Of a stretch of 64,000 nt of DNA, positions 34,992 to 48,295 are shown one piece after another. Under the pieces are notes generated by a model, which had not been told where the DNA came from, made no database searches, and worked only from the letters and a program-made list of their open reading frames with translations. Both the position numbers and the translations under genes were made by a program. The DNA is from Ganoderma boninense (Eukaryota > Basidiomycota > Agaricomycetes > Polyporales > Polyporaceae), in NCBI GenBank assembly GCA_002900995.3, contig CM035309.1, forward strand, positions 1,184,389-1,248,388, written 5' to 3'. The stretch's first letter is position 1. Every line of letters starts with the position of its first letter.

Positions 34992-37732
34992 TCATCCCGA
35001 CCCAGGTTCGCTCTCTTTCTCTTTCCCCTTCTCTAACTCCCGGCCCAGCCCCACGAGCACTCCCTGCTCGAGCGTCGTCTCCCAGAGCGCCACCTTTGCC
35101 CGCTCGAGCTCCGCAGCCAGTCCCTGCCGCATCGCCCGCGCCCTCTCCACAACCGCCCTTCGGTCCTGCTTTCCGAACCGGAGCGATGCCAACCCGTTCC
35201 CAGTGCCCGGGATGGCCTTCGCCTTACCCTTCGCGTGTGCGGATGGATTGGCTGGTGCTTGGGTGGGAGGGAACAGAACATCCTGGGCTGTTTGAGGTGG
35301 ATGTGGCGGAAACTGCTGTGGCAGCGTGAAGGAGAATGGGGACGCCGTAAAAGGCGGAGCGGGACTCGAAGACGGACCCGAGGCCAAAATTGTGCCCGAC
35401 GCGGGACGGGGAGGACCACCGAGGAAGGGTGGATCAGCCCCAGGACCGGTCGCAGGTTGGGCGATCTCGCTCGCCACAGGTCCCGGAAGTGAGCCAAAAT
35501 GAGGCACAGCAGGCATGTGCTCAACCACGAGCTCCTCGAGCTGCCCCGCGGCATTTCCATCCGGCGGGGGTGACGTACTCGGGGCGACCGTAGTCGGTGG
35601 CGCAGTCTCCGGGACAGACACTGCCGCGGCGCTATCTGCTCCCCAGCTAGCCATAGCTATGCCGAGGTCCATCCCTACCCACTCGTCAAGCAGCTTCGCG
35701 CCCTGGTCATCCCCGAGATCAGCGAATGTCCAGTCCCACGACGGCGTAGGAGGCCCATTGTCCCCGAGGTCGGTCAGTGATGTCGCAGTAACAGAGGGCG
35801 ACCCAACCAGTGACGGCGTGTGCAGAGGCGGCTGACTACCGGTCGCAATAGAGGTCGGGGAGGAGGCCGTCGAGGATAACTCGTTCGCGTTCATGCTGGT
35901 ACTGGGATCCTGTGCACTACCCGGGGAGGGCATCAGCTCTGACCCCGACCCTGCCGATGCGCTCGCCGCCAGGTCCAACAATGCAGGATCGATTATGACA
36001 TCTGGGATCGGTGGAAAAACGTGGCCGTCCTGCGGAGGCATAGAGGAAGACGATCCACTGGCCGCCGTGTTGGCAGGCGTGGACACGGCAGGTGTAGGTG
36101 AAACGCCAGTCCCACTTCCGCTCGCATCGTTCGGATCGCCAGGCGGGAACGCGGTTAGGATCTCTAACCAGTTATCGAACAAGGCCTGCGATGACGAATC
36201 GAGATCCGTCCGAGGATCAGACGTTGAGCCAGTCGAGTTGGCCGAAGACGGCAGCGCTTGTTGTTGCTGTTGAGCTGCTAGCAGCGACTCAACCAGGTGA
36301 TCGAACGTGACGGAGGATAAGTCGGGCACAGGACTAGCGTTCGCATTAGTTTGGAGAGCGGCTTGCGGAACTGGCTGAACATACTGAGGTGCTACAGAAG
36401 TTGGCGTAACGTCTGGAGGTCTGATCGCTGTGCTGGCAGCAACCGGGGAATTTTGAGTGATGAAGGCCTGTGGATACATTTGTGACACATGGTGTTGCGC
36501 GTGTGGCCTCTCAAGCCCGTATGAGAATGTCGCAGGACGATAGTATTTCATCATCCCAGATTGCCCATACCAATTTCCAGATCCCCGGACGGATGCTTGA
36601 AGCAACATTCGTTGTTGCGCCTGTTGCTGATACCATGCTTTCGTCGCTGCCTTTTGCGCCGCTCCTTGCACCAGTTGCACAAGATCAGCAAGGAGGCGCT
36701 TGCCTCGCTCCTGTTCCCAATTCGTCCGGTAGTTATCGGGGCCATGGCCGTCTTGGAAGGGGTAGGGTACGTCCCAGTCGCCGGCGCCGGCAGGCACCGA
36801 GTTCAACTTGCGACGCTTCAGAGGAGGGGCGGAGAAACTTGGAGACTGGCGGCTGTCAGGAGTCCGCTGAGGGCTTTGACTCCGGCTCTGAGCCGATGGA
36901 TTGAAAGCAGAAGGCATTTGAGAGGCAGGAGTTTCTGCGTAAGAATATGGATAGACGGGATAATTTGACGACACCGACGCGAGGGAAGGAGCGCTGGGAA
37001 CAAGAAGACGAAGGAGGGAGATCACGACAGGAAAGATGTTCTTCTGCTGGAGAAGAGTGCTGAGTATTTGCTCACTCGTAGGCCGAGGCAGCTGGGAGGC
37101 ATCCGAAGGACCCAGACGAGTGGGGCGTTTCCCAATTGATGGCTGTTGAGCCAGCGTTGGTTCGTCTTCGACGACAATCGGGTTCTCAGCAGTGGTACCT
37201 CGTGTCTGTTGGGTCTTCGCAAGGTTTGCAGGGTTGAGTCCGCCTACCATGCCCGCAACTCCAAGCAATGCCTGCTGATTCCTCAAGAAGTTTGGGGGAG
37301 GAGGCTCGTCGGGGGATGGGAGGGGAATGGGTGGCGGCGTAGGACGAGGCGTACCCGAGTTTTCTCTAGCCTTCCTCTTCCTCGCCCTCCTTACGGTTCC
37401 TTCGGGGCGGGATGTACGAGCGAAACCCGAACTATTCCTCCAGAGGAGGCTCCGATGGTCTGGAAAGGGACCCTTGGCGGGAGAGGTTGGAAAATGGGTT
37501 GTAGAGAAGGAGCGGTCGCGCTCACACTCAACGATGAGGACGCTAGTGGATTGACTGGCAGTTCAGCGACAAGGTGGGAACCAGGAAGTGCAAGAGTCCC
37601 CACGTTTTGTGCTGTGCCGCTAGGGAAGGCTAGCGGTGACGGCGACCTACCTCTCGCGGGCGATGGTGGAGGCGAACCGAAGAGGGAGCCGTCATCGTCG
37701 TACTCGTTGTTCGAAGGAGGGGTACCGGGCAT
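34992..37732 (-). CDS. Hypothetical large Ser/Pro/Gln-rich protein, possibly a transcriptional regulator
   Basis: I do not recognise this family. Exons 37732-37526 and 37472-34992, joined by a 53-nt intron (GTGAGC...CCAAG), give about 895 residues. The N-terminus begins MPGTPPSNNEYDDDGSLFGS and includes LPGSHLVAELPVNPL. After the intron comes a basic RRARKRKARE cluster, then PSPDEPPPPNFLRNQQALLG. The middle has KRRKLNSVP and a Gln-rich YQQQAQQRMLLQ helix. The C-terminus has a charged, helical ERARAMRQGLAAELERAKVAL segment. Basic clusters, Gln-rich and acidic Ser/Thr-rich tracts resemble a nuclear activator or coactivator, but this is inference from composition only. Confidence 0.72.
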
Positions 37733-38643
37733 AGCACTGACCGCGAGTTGGTAAGGTTAGAGGGGAAAAGGTCGAGATGGAACTGATTTGCAGTACCTCG
37801 TCCGAGTGCTATCGATCGTTGGAAGCCGCGAGGATGAGGCGAGGATTGATCCAGTTCGCCAGTACTGTTCAAAACGATTGGGTCAATGGACTTCCAGTAT
37901 GGGTGTTACGTATAAGACTACCTTGAGGAGTGTGTAGAGGCGAAGGAGGGATGCGGGGAGCTTGGCAGGAAAAGCCAGACTTGAAGTGCAATGGACTGGA
38001 GAGCAAAACTGGAGTTGCGACCGCCGACGCGCGAGTGATGGCATTCAAGGACCGATAGACTCCGACTTGGAACTTGGAACTCCGAAGAGGGATTGCAGGA
38101 CTCCGCCCATGTCATGGAGCTTGACGCTTGGAGAGCGGTGATGATGCTCGATGGTGACAAGCCCGTGGCGACGATCCTGCAGTGACCTGGCTCATCCTGA
38201 CTGTCTTCAGGCTCCACCGTCTAGTCTAGAGTGTCGACCACTTGGCTGTGAATATATGCGTCTGTTCAAGGTTTCGCTCGGCGTGTGATTGCCTTTTGAG
38301 AGCCTCCGGGGTTTCCGAAAGTGCGGGCTTGAGGACCAAGTGTTGCGGTACGTTTCGAGCCATCCTGCGGCTTTCGAGCTTCATTCTCTGTCCCCCAACC
38401 ACCATACGTGCACTCCTTCCCGTTCAAGTCGAACCCCCTTGCCACTTACATCAAAGGCAGGCCCACTCGACGGTCGTCATTGGTGCGTGATCGCTATTAG
38501 TATTAGTCCGGACCGTTATCAGGTGCATTCATTGCAGAGGTGCGTCATGCCATCCTCGTCCGCTCATTTGTGCGACTGAATTCCAATTTTCCAAGAACTT
38601 GCACCCCTCCTGCCTTTCCTCGTCCTTCAGGCTCGGCAGAATT
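37733..38643. other. Divergent promoter region between the orphan regulator and the RhoGEF
   Basis: About 0.9 kb with no supported gene. Short open frames on both strands lack domains. Confidence 0.5.
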
Positions 38644-41600
38644 ATGGCCTACCGACCTCATCCATACATTACCATCCCCCCTGGTGCTGCGTCGGCCTCT
38701 AGTTCATCTCCGTCTGTCCACGAAACGGCTCTTTCCCCAATCAACCTCTGGGCAGATCGCCGACGTTCAAATGCCCCCTATACTCCAACTGCGAGTTCAT
38801 CTTACCCTGGACAACGGATTTCTCTCGATGTCCCTGGCCGCCCGCCCAGCAGGGCTTCAAGTGCCTACGAAGAGCCAACTCACATACCATTTCCTGAACC
38901 TCAACTCTACCGCTCTTCGTCCCAGCGATCCATTTACCGCTCCAATGGCCCCATATACGCTCACCGCAGCTCCAGGAGCGATTCCCTCCTGAGGCCGGAT
39001 AATCTCCCTAGCCCGACGCAGTATTCCGTCTACACCGGGGAGTCGAGACCGCCATCGTTCGAGAACACGCCAGAGGTAAGTCCCTTCTTCAACGTGCAAG
39101 GAGTCGGATCCACTCGTTCGGGCGAGAGATTGAGGAGTCATCCGAAATGTTCACGTTTACTGCCTGTACCTGAGTCGGGGTCGTCTCAAAGGAGTTTCCT
39201 CTTTATTCCTGAAGAGAGATGTGGTCTCAGCGTGGCCTGTTATGTTATACGCTTCGTTCCTCCGAGGAAGCTAAACTTGGTATCACAGTCCGTTGTCAGA
39301 GATTTGTCATCAGAGCTCTCTGACCTCTCGTGAGTGCATCCTTGCTTCGTTATTGTGACCCCTCTGTCTAATTCAAAGCAGTTTGGATCACAACGAAGCT
39401 CTCCTCAAGTTTCACAGAGGCCAGTTAACGGAGAATAAGGAAGAATGGTATCTCCTTGTACCACCCTCAGCACGAGAGGTTCTGGACAGAAAGGAGGTCA
39501 CGCGCCAATCCATTCTTTTCGAAATCGTCAAGTCCGAGAAAGATTATGTAGCAGACTTGGAGCTTGTCGAGGAGGTATGTTTATTATGCAGCAACAGGGT
39601 TCTGGTATCCGATGTCTCATGAGTGGGGTGGATTCTGTATCCTTATGGAATGCGGATGGGGGTGATCGTTGCAGTTTGGTGCGCTTACGCTGGTTTGTCC
39701 TGACACTTTGAGTAGGTGTTCATCAGCCCCATTCGAAACGTTTTGCGCGGTCCGGATGCGCGGATCACCACATTTATATCTGAGACGTTCTTCAATCTCA
39801 ACACGATCCTTGCACACCACCAACGAATGCTGGGTGCCCTATTCGCCCGACAAAGTGAACAATTTCCGTTGGTGCAGAGCCTGACGGACATCATCCTCGA
39901 CAGTATGTGTACTTTGTTTTGGGGGGGCTTCAAGCATTGATCTCTGTCTTCGCCAGACATCCTTTTGTTCCGGCAAGATTACGAGGAGTACATAGCCCAT
40001 TATCCTTTGGCAGAGATGCGACACCGCAGCGAAATGCGGCGAAATCAACGATACCAGTACGTTCTACAGCAATGCGCAAAAGACCCACGAGTCCGGAAAC
40101 GCGACTTAAACACTTTCATCTCCCGCCCGGTAACCCGTCTTCCACGATTGTCGCTACTCCTAGAGAACGCCAAGAAGTATACGGAACCAGATCACCCCGA
40201 CTTCGAAGCTATCCCCCTTGTGTTGGGCATACTCAAGGATTTCATTAAGGGAAACACAGTATGGTATTGAGGCGGCAGAGGAGAAGGTGCGCTTTTGGAG
40301 TCTTTGTGAAAGCCTGTCGTTTCAGAAGGGCGAGATAATCGTGCGTACCCTGTTCATCTTCCTCTGCCTTTTTTCGCTCTGAAGATGGCTCTGCTGAACG
40401 GGATTTCGCTGATATCAGGATCTGGACCTGTATGATGAAGGGCGTTCCTTGCCACACCAAGGCTCGCTCTCGAGACGGTATAGGTCAGAAGTGAATTTCC
40501 ACTGGGCGGATCTGCACGTCGCACTGCTCGACAATTATTGTACGTGTTCTGATTTTTACTTTTTACGTGCCTCTAACTTGACCTACACCTTAGTATTGAT
40601 CCTAAAACCGGATCAACGTCCCAATGCACCCCTCAAGCATACGGTTATTTCAAGAGTCAGTGGTTGCTGACTCTATCTTTGTTACCCCAAGACTAAACCC
40701 TTGTTTATATAGCCGATCCCTTTAGACTACCTTCGCCTAGGGGCATTTGACGAGCCTCCTGAGAACCGCAAGGAGAGGGCGGAAGAGGGGAGTCTTGGGC
40801 TCCTGGACCGGGTACGACCACGGTATCGGCAAATGTTCCCGTTTACCGTCTTTCATGCCGCTGCCACTGCGACACGAAGGTACATCTTATACGCCTCGAA
40901 CGAACCTGAGCGGACGAAGTGGCACGACATGTTGACGCAGGCCCTTCAACTACGGAAGTTCCGGCAAGAGGGAAACAAGGTCCGTGTTGACCTGCCATTC
41001 CGTCTGGTTGCATCGAGGGCAGATTGGTTCAAACGTCACTATTTCATCAGTTCTTCAATCCTCTCACCTTCGATGATGGATCATTCAAAGTGGGCTCGGG
41101 CTCCACAGGGCCCGTTTTTGCCGCTACGAAGCTAGGTACGAGCCCTTTCTTACTAATCCATAAGGTGTATATTCGACTAACAATGGCTCCACAGAGAATA
41201 ATGGTATCCAGTTCAAAGCTGTGGCATGTCAGTCTGGCGTATATTTAGCTTCGCATAACGAACCAGGCATGTAGTTCAGGAAATATCCGTCATGTCGTCG
41301 CTCATCTTCGATCTCGTCTCAGGGTTCCGCAAAGTCTTGGACGTCAGCAACCCAACATGTCTTGTTGCAGTCAAGGAAGTGAACAAGTTCTTCGTCCTCT
41401 ACGACTTCGGGTTGTGCTCGTACTCCCTGGACTTGGTCGCACGAGCCGCGCTTGGCATGTCTAGCACTCAGAGCATAGAAGCTTCCCGGGAGTGCCTCGC
41501 CACTAACGTTCAGTTCTTCCGCGTTGGAAATATCGCGAACCGTATCGTAGGTGAGTTGTGCTCCCCATTTACCGGGCCTCGCAGTCTTCTGAGACGAGTG

Positions 41601-42594
41601 GGACCTAGTTTTATATGCCGAAAAGAAGTTCCTAGGAGTGGAATTGAACGCATTGGAGGCAGTGAACAAGGCCGAACTCAGCACATCTCACAGGCGAAGT
41701 ATAAATGGGTTGTATTCTTTCCGGTCATTCGGCGAGGTGAGGACGCTACATTTCAGAGGTTAACAGTCCATTGAAAATGGGGCACGCATGCGACAGTCGT
41801 TGTCCATACCCAGAGACACTCACAACATCACCATCTTCAGTAATCACCATATCGCCATCTGCTCGAAGAACGATATCCAAATTGCGGATCCTGCCAAGTA
41901 TGAAACTACGCCTCTACGTTCGATATCTTACTGATATTGTACTTTGCTTTCTCTTTTGGTGTATGCGCTTGTGCAGTTTGCATCTAAGTGAACGTTATCA
42001 GGCCGTCTCCTTCCCCAAGTTTGGCGATGCGAAGACGAATCAGCCCATGGCAAACCTCATGTCACGCTGCCAGAATGCGATACCGCTGGGCGTGATCCAA
42101 TGTCCGAAACTCGATACAGAGGACAGGGACGAGTTCCTAGTCGTATATGATGGTGTGATCTCTTCTTGTATTTTTGTTTTATGCATCGTGTTCCTGATCA
42201 TCCTGCGATAGAATTGGGATTCTACACGGACCAGCGCGGTGTCCCGACAAGGTCGTCCGGCTACTTCCGCTGGGAGATCAAGGCAGCTTCATTCTCACAC
42301 CGTGGCGACTACATTATCCTGTTCTCCTCCGAGTTCATCGAGGTTCGCACCGTGCGGACGGGAAAGCTTGTGCAAGTCATCGAAGGCACCGGCATCCGCC
42401 AGGTCGACGTCGGTCTCTTGGACGACGGGCGCGACGCGGCAACGCTCGTTGCTTGGAAGGGCCGCGAGGAGCGCGCCGCAATAGTGGATACCATCGTTGA
42501 GCTCGTTGAAACCATGCCGCTACAGCACTCAAATTCGCAAGCGTCCCAGATGCGGTCTGAGCATCAATGGGCCAATTTTGACCAGATGCAATGA
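38644..42594 (+). CDS. ROM2: ROM2-type Rho1 guanine nucleotide exchange factor (DH-PH-CNH)
   Basis: It activates Rho1 in the cell-wall integrity pathway at the plasma membrane. The Ser/Pro-rich N-terminus is followed by the DH domain (SILFEIVKSEKDYVADLEL, NTFISRPVTRLPRLSLLLE, PLVLGILKDFIKG). The PH region has EIIDLDLYDEGRSL, FHWADLHVALLDNYLLILKP and PLDYLRLGAF. The C-terminal CNH domain includes FKAVACQSGVYLASHNEPG, FRKVLDVSNPTCLVAV and FLGVELNALEAVNKAELS. At least a dozen short introns are needed, one of them (41267-41322) of GC-AG type. Between DH and PH, near 40256, one base too many separates FIKGN from QYGIEAAEEKVRFWSLCESL; removing it restores the family sequence. The rest of the gene is intact, so I call it functional with a local frame conflict. 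Confidence 0.9.
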
Positions 42595-42875
42595 TTCAGA
42601 AATGTCAATTTTCTACCTCCTAGCTGTTGTCGATAGTAATCATGCGATCCGTCGTTTAATTAGTAGACTCATGGATGTACATGTCGGTAATAGGTTCAGG
42701 CTACGTACATTACATCGGTAATAAACTCGAACCAAATCTGACCATTGGTGCTGGAGTCAACATTGTGCTCGCATGATCCTCTCTCACCGCCAGGTCCCCG
42801 TATTCCGGTCCATAAGTCGTACTGTACAAGAACGAACGGGTTGACGGCGGGCTTACTGGCTCCACCAACCGAGCT

Positions 42876-43382
42876 TCATTGGTCTGTGACTGCCACAACT
42901 GCAATAGCTCGCCTCCGCCACAGCCTGGGAAGTCTCTTCTTGAACGCACCCCTCAGCTCGGCCTTCAAGCTCGTTTCGTCATCTGGAAATCTCGGTGCAC
43001 ACGAGTTCCACCTGCTCGAGCACAGGAAATCCGTGTAATACGTCCTGCCATGACTCCCACATCGAATTCTATCAGGTGCAATGAGGAGAGCTGTGGAAGT
43101 CCAGACAGGAGAGTAGACAGGTGTTCCAGAAAAGAGTGATCCGTCGATCATCAGATGCTTGATGTATGCCCCGGTGGCCCACTCGGGGTTTCTCTCTCCA
43201 GAATGTTTGAGGGTCTGGACGAAGTCTTCCAACTGAAGCAAGGACCACTTCAATCCGATAGCGTAGAACAGATGTTTGCGGCTCCACGTAACCCATCGTG
43301 AACACACAAGGCGGCAAGATGCGAACGCGGGTTTGTCATCCAGGAGATAATTGATGATCATGGAGTCGAGTTCCGGAGGTAG
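42876..43382 (-). pseudogene. F-box protein remnant
   Basis: The open frame begins inside an F-box: LPPELDS then MIINYLLDDKPAFASCRLV and CSRWVTWSRKHLFYAI, the pattern of the many agaricomycete F-box proteins. The residues before the ATG at 43361 are preceded by an in-frame TGA, so the F-box lacks its start. The frame stops after about 161 residues, while such proteins are usually several hundred residues long with a leucine-rich region. I read it as a truncated copy. A missed upstream exon is the alternative, but no acceptor is seen next to the motif. Confidence 0.6.
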
Positions 43383-43881
43383 TCGTCATTTGGTACGCCG
43401 ACCCATCGACATGCCGGAGTCGGAATGTGGTTATAATGCTTCGAAGCTCAGATGAACGATATTTAGGCCTGAGTGAGCAACAGGAGGGTCGGCTTGAGCG
43501 CACATTCGTTGATGGATTTGTGAACGGTCAGCCTGGCGATCGTATACGCATCCGCATATGCACTCTCACCCGTTTTTTTACGTATGCGATGGTTTGAAGC
43601 CCGGTTTTCGGGGAACAGAGTGGCGTCGTGGAAGGGTGTAGAGACGGTACCCACACTCAACTCACGCTGCATTAATACCACGAAGAGTCGCACCGTACTC
43701 GCGTAGCCCTTTGTCGATGGCGCTCGAACGATGACGACTGTGGGTCGCTCAGGTTGCCATGATCTACATTTCGAATCGTAAGGTATATAATACTGGCCAA
43801 TCGCAACCTAAAGGGGGCCTTGTGGATGCGGAGCATGAAATGGAACGGACTAGGAGGGGTATATCTAATCGCTGCGCATGT
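43383..43881. other. Intergenic region
   Basis: About 500 bp with short open frames only. It holds the 3' flank of the beta-propeller gene and the region upstream of the F-box remnant. Confidence 0.5.
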
Positions 43882-45530
43882 TTATGGAGTGAAAGTCGTC
43901 ATGCCCTGGAGGTTGTTCGCATCTGTGGAAATGGCAAACGCATGTCACGGGCAGGACAGTAAGGCACGATGAAAACGACGGCACCACGCACTGACGGTGA
44001 CGCCCGCGGTCTTGGCAATACCAGCGAAGTTGAGTGCGGTGAGTTGCGTCGCCGTGTCAGGGGAGTCGATGGCCAGCACGTCAACAGATGTCGTGTTGGC
44101 TGCCAAAATATACAAGAAGCTGGGCCGAAGGGTGCCTCGTTAGCTTCTCTATGCGTTGATGATAGGAGTAATTCTTTCACTCACTCTCTACCGTTGATGG
44201 TAGCAACGTCGAGGTCAAGCGTGGCTGAGCCGCCCAGTCCAGGAAACTCCTACAATACAGCCAAGCACAGTCAGACAATGTCTCGTACACAGAGGAGATC
44301 GAAGAGAAGTTCATGTCTAACTGCCCAGGCGGCGCTTGCCAACACCGATCGCCATGCAGACAGGAGGAAGAGGGAGTCCAGGAGGAGCTACTAACCATAA
44401 CGAGCGTGGCTTTCAGGTTGTTGTCAACGTGCACCTCCGTGATCGCCGACGTCCCGACGTCGCTCAAGTAGAAGTTGCCCGTCTTGGGCGAGAACGCGGA
44501 CCAGCACGTCGCAGCCTGGCCAGTGATCTTGTTCGCCGAGCTCCGCTTGTTCCCGCTGGACAGGTCGAGGATGTCGAATCCCAGCGCCGGGTCCGTCGCG
44601 AGCAGCGCGTTCTTCCCCGGGATGACCGACATCCCGAACGGCAGCGCGCCGCCCTTGGGCGGCGCGACCTTCTGGAAGTCTTTGCTCAGCGAGCCATCCG
44701 CAGCGACGTTCCAGATTGCGAAGAACCCGGGGGCCTGCGGCGTGCCCTTGACAGAGGCAATCAGCTGCTTCCCGTCCTCGGAGAAGAGCACCTGCGACAC
44801 CGTGTTCGTGGGGCCGGCAGGCGGCGTCTGCGTGCCCTTGAGGGCGTCCGTGTCCGTAAGCAGGCGGAGCGAGTTGGCGATCGCGACCGGCCCGAGGTTC
44901 TTGTCGACCTTGAAGCAGTTCACGCCGCTCACCGCGCCGCCGTTGAGCACACAGACGCGGGTGCCGTCCGCGTTGAACGCGAGTGAGACCGGGAACTCGC
45001 CTTCCGACGAGACGGGGTCACCTAGCGGAGTCAGGTTCGTCGGGTCCGTAGGATCGATCGAGAAGAGGGAGATGGTGTTCGAGCCGGCGTTGACGGCTGC
45101 GAGGACCCGGCCCTTCTTCGATGCCTTGATGCTGCCTTGCGAGAAGAGTGCATCGGGGCCGTTGGACTTCCCGTGGGATCCGCGTCCGCCCGCCTCGACT
45201 GCGCTGTCAAGGTTCTAGAGGTAGCGTGAATGAGGGCCAACAAAATGGGAGCGAGTCCACTCACCAAGGTGCCATCCACGTTAATGGTCGCAACAAGAAT
45301 CTGGTTCACATCTGGCTCGTTGGTAAGGACTGCAAAAAATCATCAGATGTGCTTGTAAATCCGAAGGAAATACAGCTCTCACAGTAGACGGCGCCAGAGG
45401 TGTCGAAGCTGGTCGTCTCGGCCATCTTCTTCTTGTTGCCCACGCCTGCGCGACGCTGGAGCGGCGCAGCATACACGAGAGAGATAGCCGAGAGGACAGC
45501 GACGACTGGCAGAGCTGAGAATACCTTCAT
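43882..45530 (-). CDS. Secreted seven-bladed beta-propeller (lactonase / 3-carboxymuconate cyclase-like)
   Basis: A secreted protein of the lactonase/carboxy-cis,cis-muconate cyclase-like propeller group that is common in wood- and litter-decay fungi; the true substrate is unknown. Six exons (45530-45383, 45329-45265, 45214-44396, 44249-44185, 44119-43992, 43922-43882) sum to 422 codons. A signal peptide is clear (MKVFSALPVVAVLSAISLVYA). The repeats include QILVATINVDGTL, GRVLAAVNAGSNTISLFSID, GEFPVSLAFNADGTRVCVLN, SQVLFSEDGKQLIASVKG and FSPKTGNFYLSDVGTSAITE, typical blade motifs. The C-terminus is FLYILAANTTSVDVLAID then NANNLQGMTTFTP. No membrane anchor follows. Confidence 0.88.
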
Positions 45531-48295
45531 CTTCACTACGAAAGCAAGAGGGCTGGCAGAAATCCAAAGGAGTGGTGGGCAAGAGCTGGACGTCAAGAAC
45601 GGCCGTGGAAATGAACGTAAAGGTGGATAGCAAGATGGAGGGAGCACAGCTCTTGAGTAGAAAGAGAAGAAAGCCGGCACAAAAACCACCAGCTACGCGC
45701 ACTGAGGTCTGGAAAGAATCGAAGAAGAAGAAAGGGTGGAGCAACGGCTGAGGAAATGCGCCAACCAAGATTGCATTAAGTAGGGAGGCTGGATCTCACC
45801 CAGGACCCACGGGAAGGCGACCCACACAGCGCTCACGAACACTCATTCGATCAACCATCAACGTCCACCATTGGTTTTCAGCTCCTGGCGTCGGCGCTCA
45901 TGTTTCAGCTCCCATCTGGATTACTGTTTGTGGCGAGGATGTTGAAGAGGCAGCGAGCCACATATCAACACATAGACATTCCCTGGTGAAGCCTGCTTTG
46001 GCCTGCCCAAGGCTGTTCTTTGCAGGGCAATCAGTCCGCCGGCTTGTGGAACTGCGATGACTGTAACACAGCTGTTATCGAGGCGTCGAAAGAATGATGA
46101 TAGACACTCGCCGTTTACAAGTCAAAGACTCCAGAATACTACACCAACGAACGCCTGAGAACGCGGTACGCCAAGGTCTACGAGAGACCCGGAGCTGACG
46201 TAAACTGAACACCTGAGATGCAGTGCACGTTCCCCATGAGCGGCCCCCCTTCAACTCATGAAGAGAACACACACTCCCACACCGGAGGTGATAAGGACAC
46301 GCTCAAGGCGTAACATCATCTCCCGCAAACAGTTGAGAAGGCCCATAACTCCATATCTGTCAGCTTCACAGCCTCAGCTGGCCTGCAGACGAGTGTGTAC
46401 ATACGTACACAGAAGGCAGTGCAGTTTCTTTGATGGGAGAATGGAGACATCGTCTGCCAGGGATCGTGCCTCAGAACGTAGATGGTACATTGTCGCCGAT
46501 CATGAAATCAAGCGGAAGCATATCAAGAAAACATTGATTGCGGTTCGGAACGCTGGCTCGACATCTCGACGTCCAACTCAGGTCCAAACGCGCCAGGTGG
46601 TCGCGTCCCAAGGGTATGGGTACACGCGAAAGGCGCATACATTGACCGAGCCTTTCATACGCCCTTGACACAGAGGGTAAGAATATGTGGCTCACCGGCA
46701 GATCCCAGTGATACTCATGCAGCATTTGCCACCCAACGCCAGCCGACAGGTCGCTTGCCCACGTCCACCGTGACCAGGATAGAGGAACATTGGAGCAACA
46801 TTGGAGCAAGTCCGCTACAGCGCAGGACCTGTCCCTGGCCTCGAAAGTGTGCCAGAGGGAGTTCATGCCGGTAGATTGCCGCACGGCTTGCAGGAGATGC
46901 CAGTCAGCCATCTGATCGAAAACACCCCAGTCTGTTGCGACCGTCTTCGCACAGTCTTCATCCCCACGGGCCACACACGAGACTTGCAACCGCACGACGA
47001 GAAGAGTCCAGCGCGTTGGGATTCCCTGTGTCCCGCCTGACGAATGGGGATGCGATCCTGCAACGGAGTCGACATCAGCGCCCTGTCTATAAGTTACGAG
47101 CCAAAATGTAGCGCAATTCCGCACCTGCCAAGTCATAAGTTGGGGAATGCATGCCCGAACAGTATTAAGCACTGATACTGATACCGAGTCCGGCCGCCGC
47201 GTGAAGGAAGGCGCGTACGGCGCCCACGCGATGACCACGCGAGCGAGGACGACCTCGCAGCCTGGACCCTGAAGTCAATTCCTGTCAAGTCCCCGACCGC
47301 AGCGGGGCGCAGGCGCAGCACCCGATCGCCATTCACGGCGGCACGTTGACGGCGAGCGACCCCTCTCTGTCCTGTCATGAGTACTTGCAATCTCCGCACC
47401 CTCAACGCACGAACCCTCCAAAGTACCGCGCCTGACCAATCCTGCGTTATCCGCAATCTCCGAGTGTTCTTGGCGGTACCGGGGCGGCGGCCGTCCACGA
47501 ACCGGTACTGTATGGTCGCGATTCCCAGCTTCTCCACTGCGCTTCCAAGGAGCCCTGAAGGCGGGGCGGGCGGCCAGTAATCAATCTCTTCTGGATGGCG
47601 AGCGCAGATACAAGCGAGATGCTGAGGGCCTGGGGAGGGACGGGCTGCTGATGTACATGCTGGGAGGGACAACCATCAGCCAGTCTACAAGTCCCGGCGG
47701 ATCTCGACTCGTCCCAAGCCACAGCGATAACGAGAGCTCGGGGTTCGACGACCGTCCTTTGCAAAGCACCCAGTGGGCAGTTCTACACTTCCCGTCCTTC
47801 CTTCCATACGAGAGGTGGGTATATATCACCGCTACAACACCGTTCCCAGCGTCGTGCCAAGCATGCATGATCACGAGTGTGACAGGAAACCACAGTTAGA
47901 AGAAGCATGTATGTACTAAACTAGCCGAGTATCGGATCAACACACAAGCCAACGATCCACGGAAACGGGCGAACTGGACACGCCAGACGATAACCGGTCC
48001 GTGTAGCTTCAGCCGAAAAAAGCCAAGCTATACAACAGAAGGTCAAGACGAGCAAACACTACAACGTCAGAGCGCGCAGGGATAGAGGTAGCGGTATGAG
48101 GGTGCAAAGGTATGACAGGTAGCGTACGGGTACAACGAGGGTAGACGACGGCCGAGGTCCGCCGATGGTAGGTAGAAAGTCTCTGTGGCAGCAGCTGTGT
48201 TCGGAACACTGAAGCGGAAAAGAATCATGTAGCTACTCGCGTTTTGGATCCCGCAGATCGAGCCGCAGGCGAGAGCTTACACACACGCCGTGCGC
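45531..48295. other. Long intergenic region
   Basis: About 2.8 kb without a supported gene. A 255-codon minus-strand frame (46471-47238) starts with a non-ATG codon, is unusually Trp/Cys-rich and has no recognisable domain. A 13-bp unit is directly duplicated near 46788-46806. The first few hundred bases are promoter for the beta-propeller gene. Confidence 0.5.

Noticed and set aside
40218..40259. 40-nt intron that would fix the ROM2 frame conflict
   Set aside because: It would remove the conserved LGILKDFIKG end of the DH domain; a one-base correction restores the family sequence.
46471..47238. 255-codon minus-strand open frame
   Set aside because: It begins with a non-ATG codon, is rich in Trp and Cys like antisense translations, and shows no domain or splice pattern.
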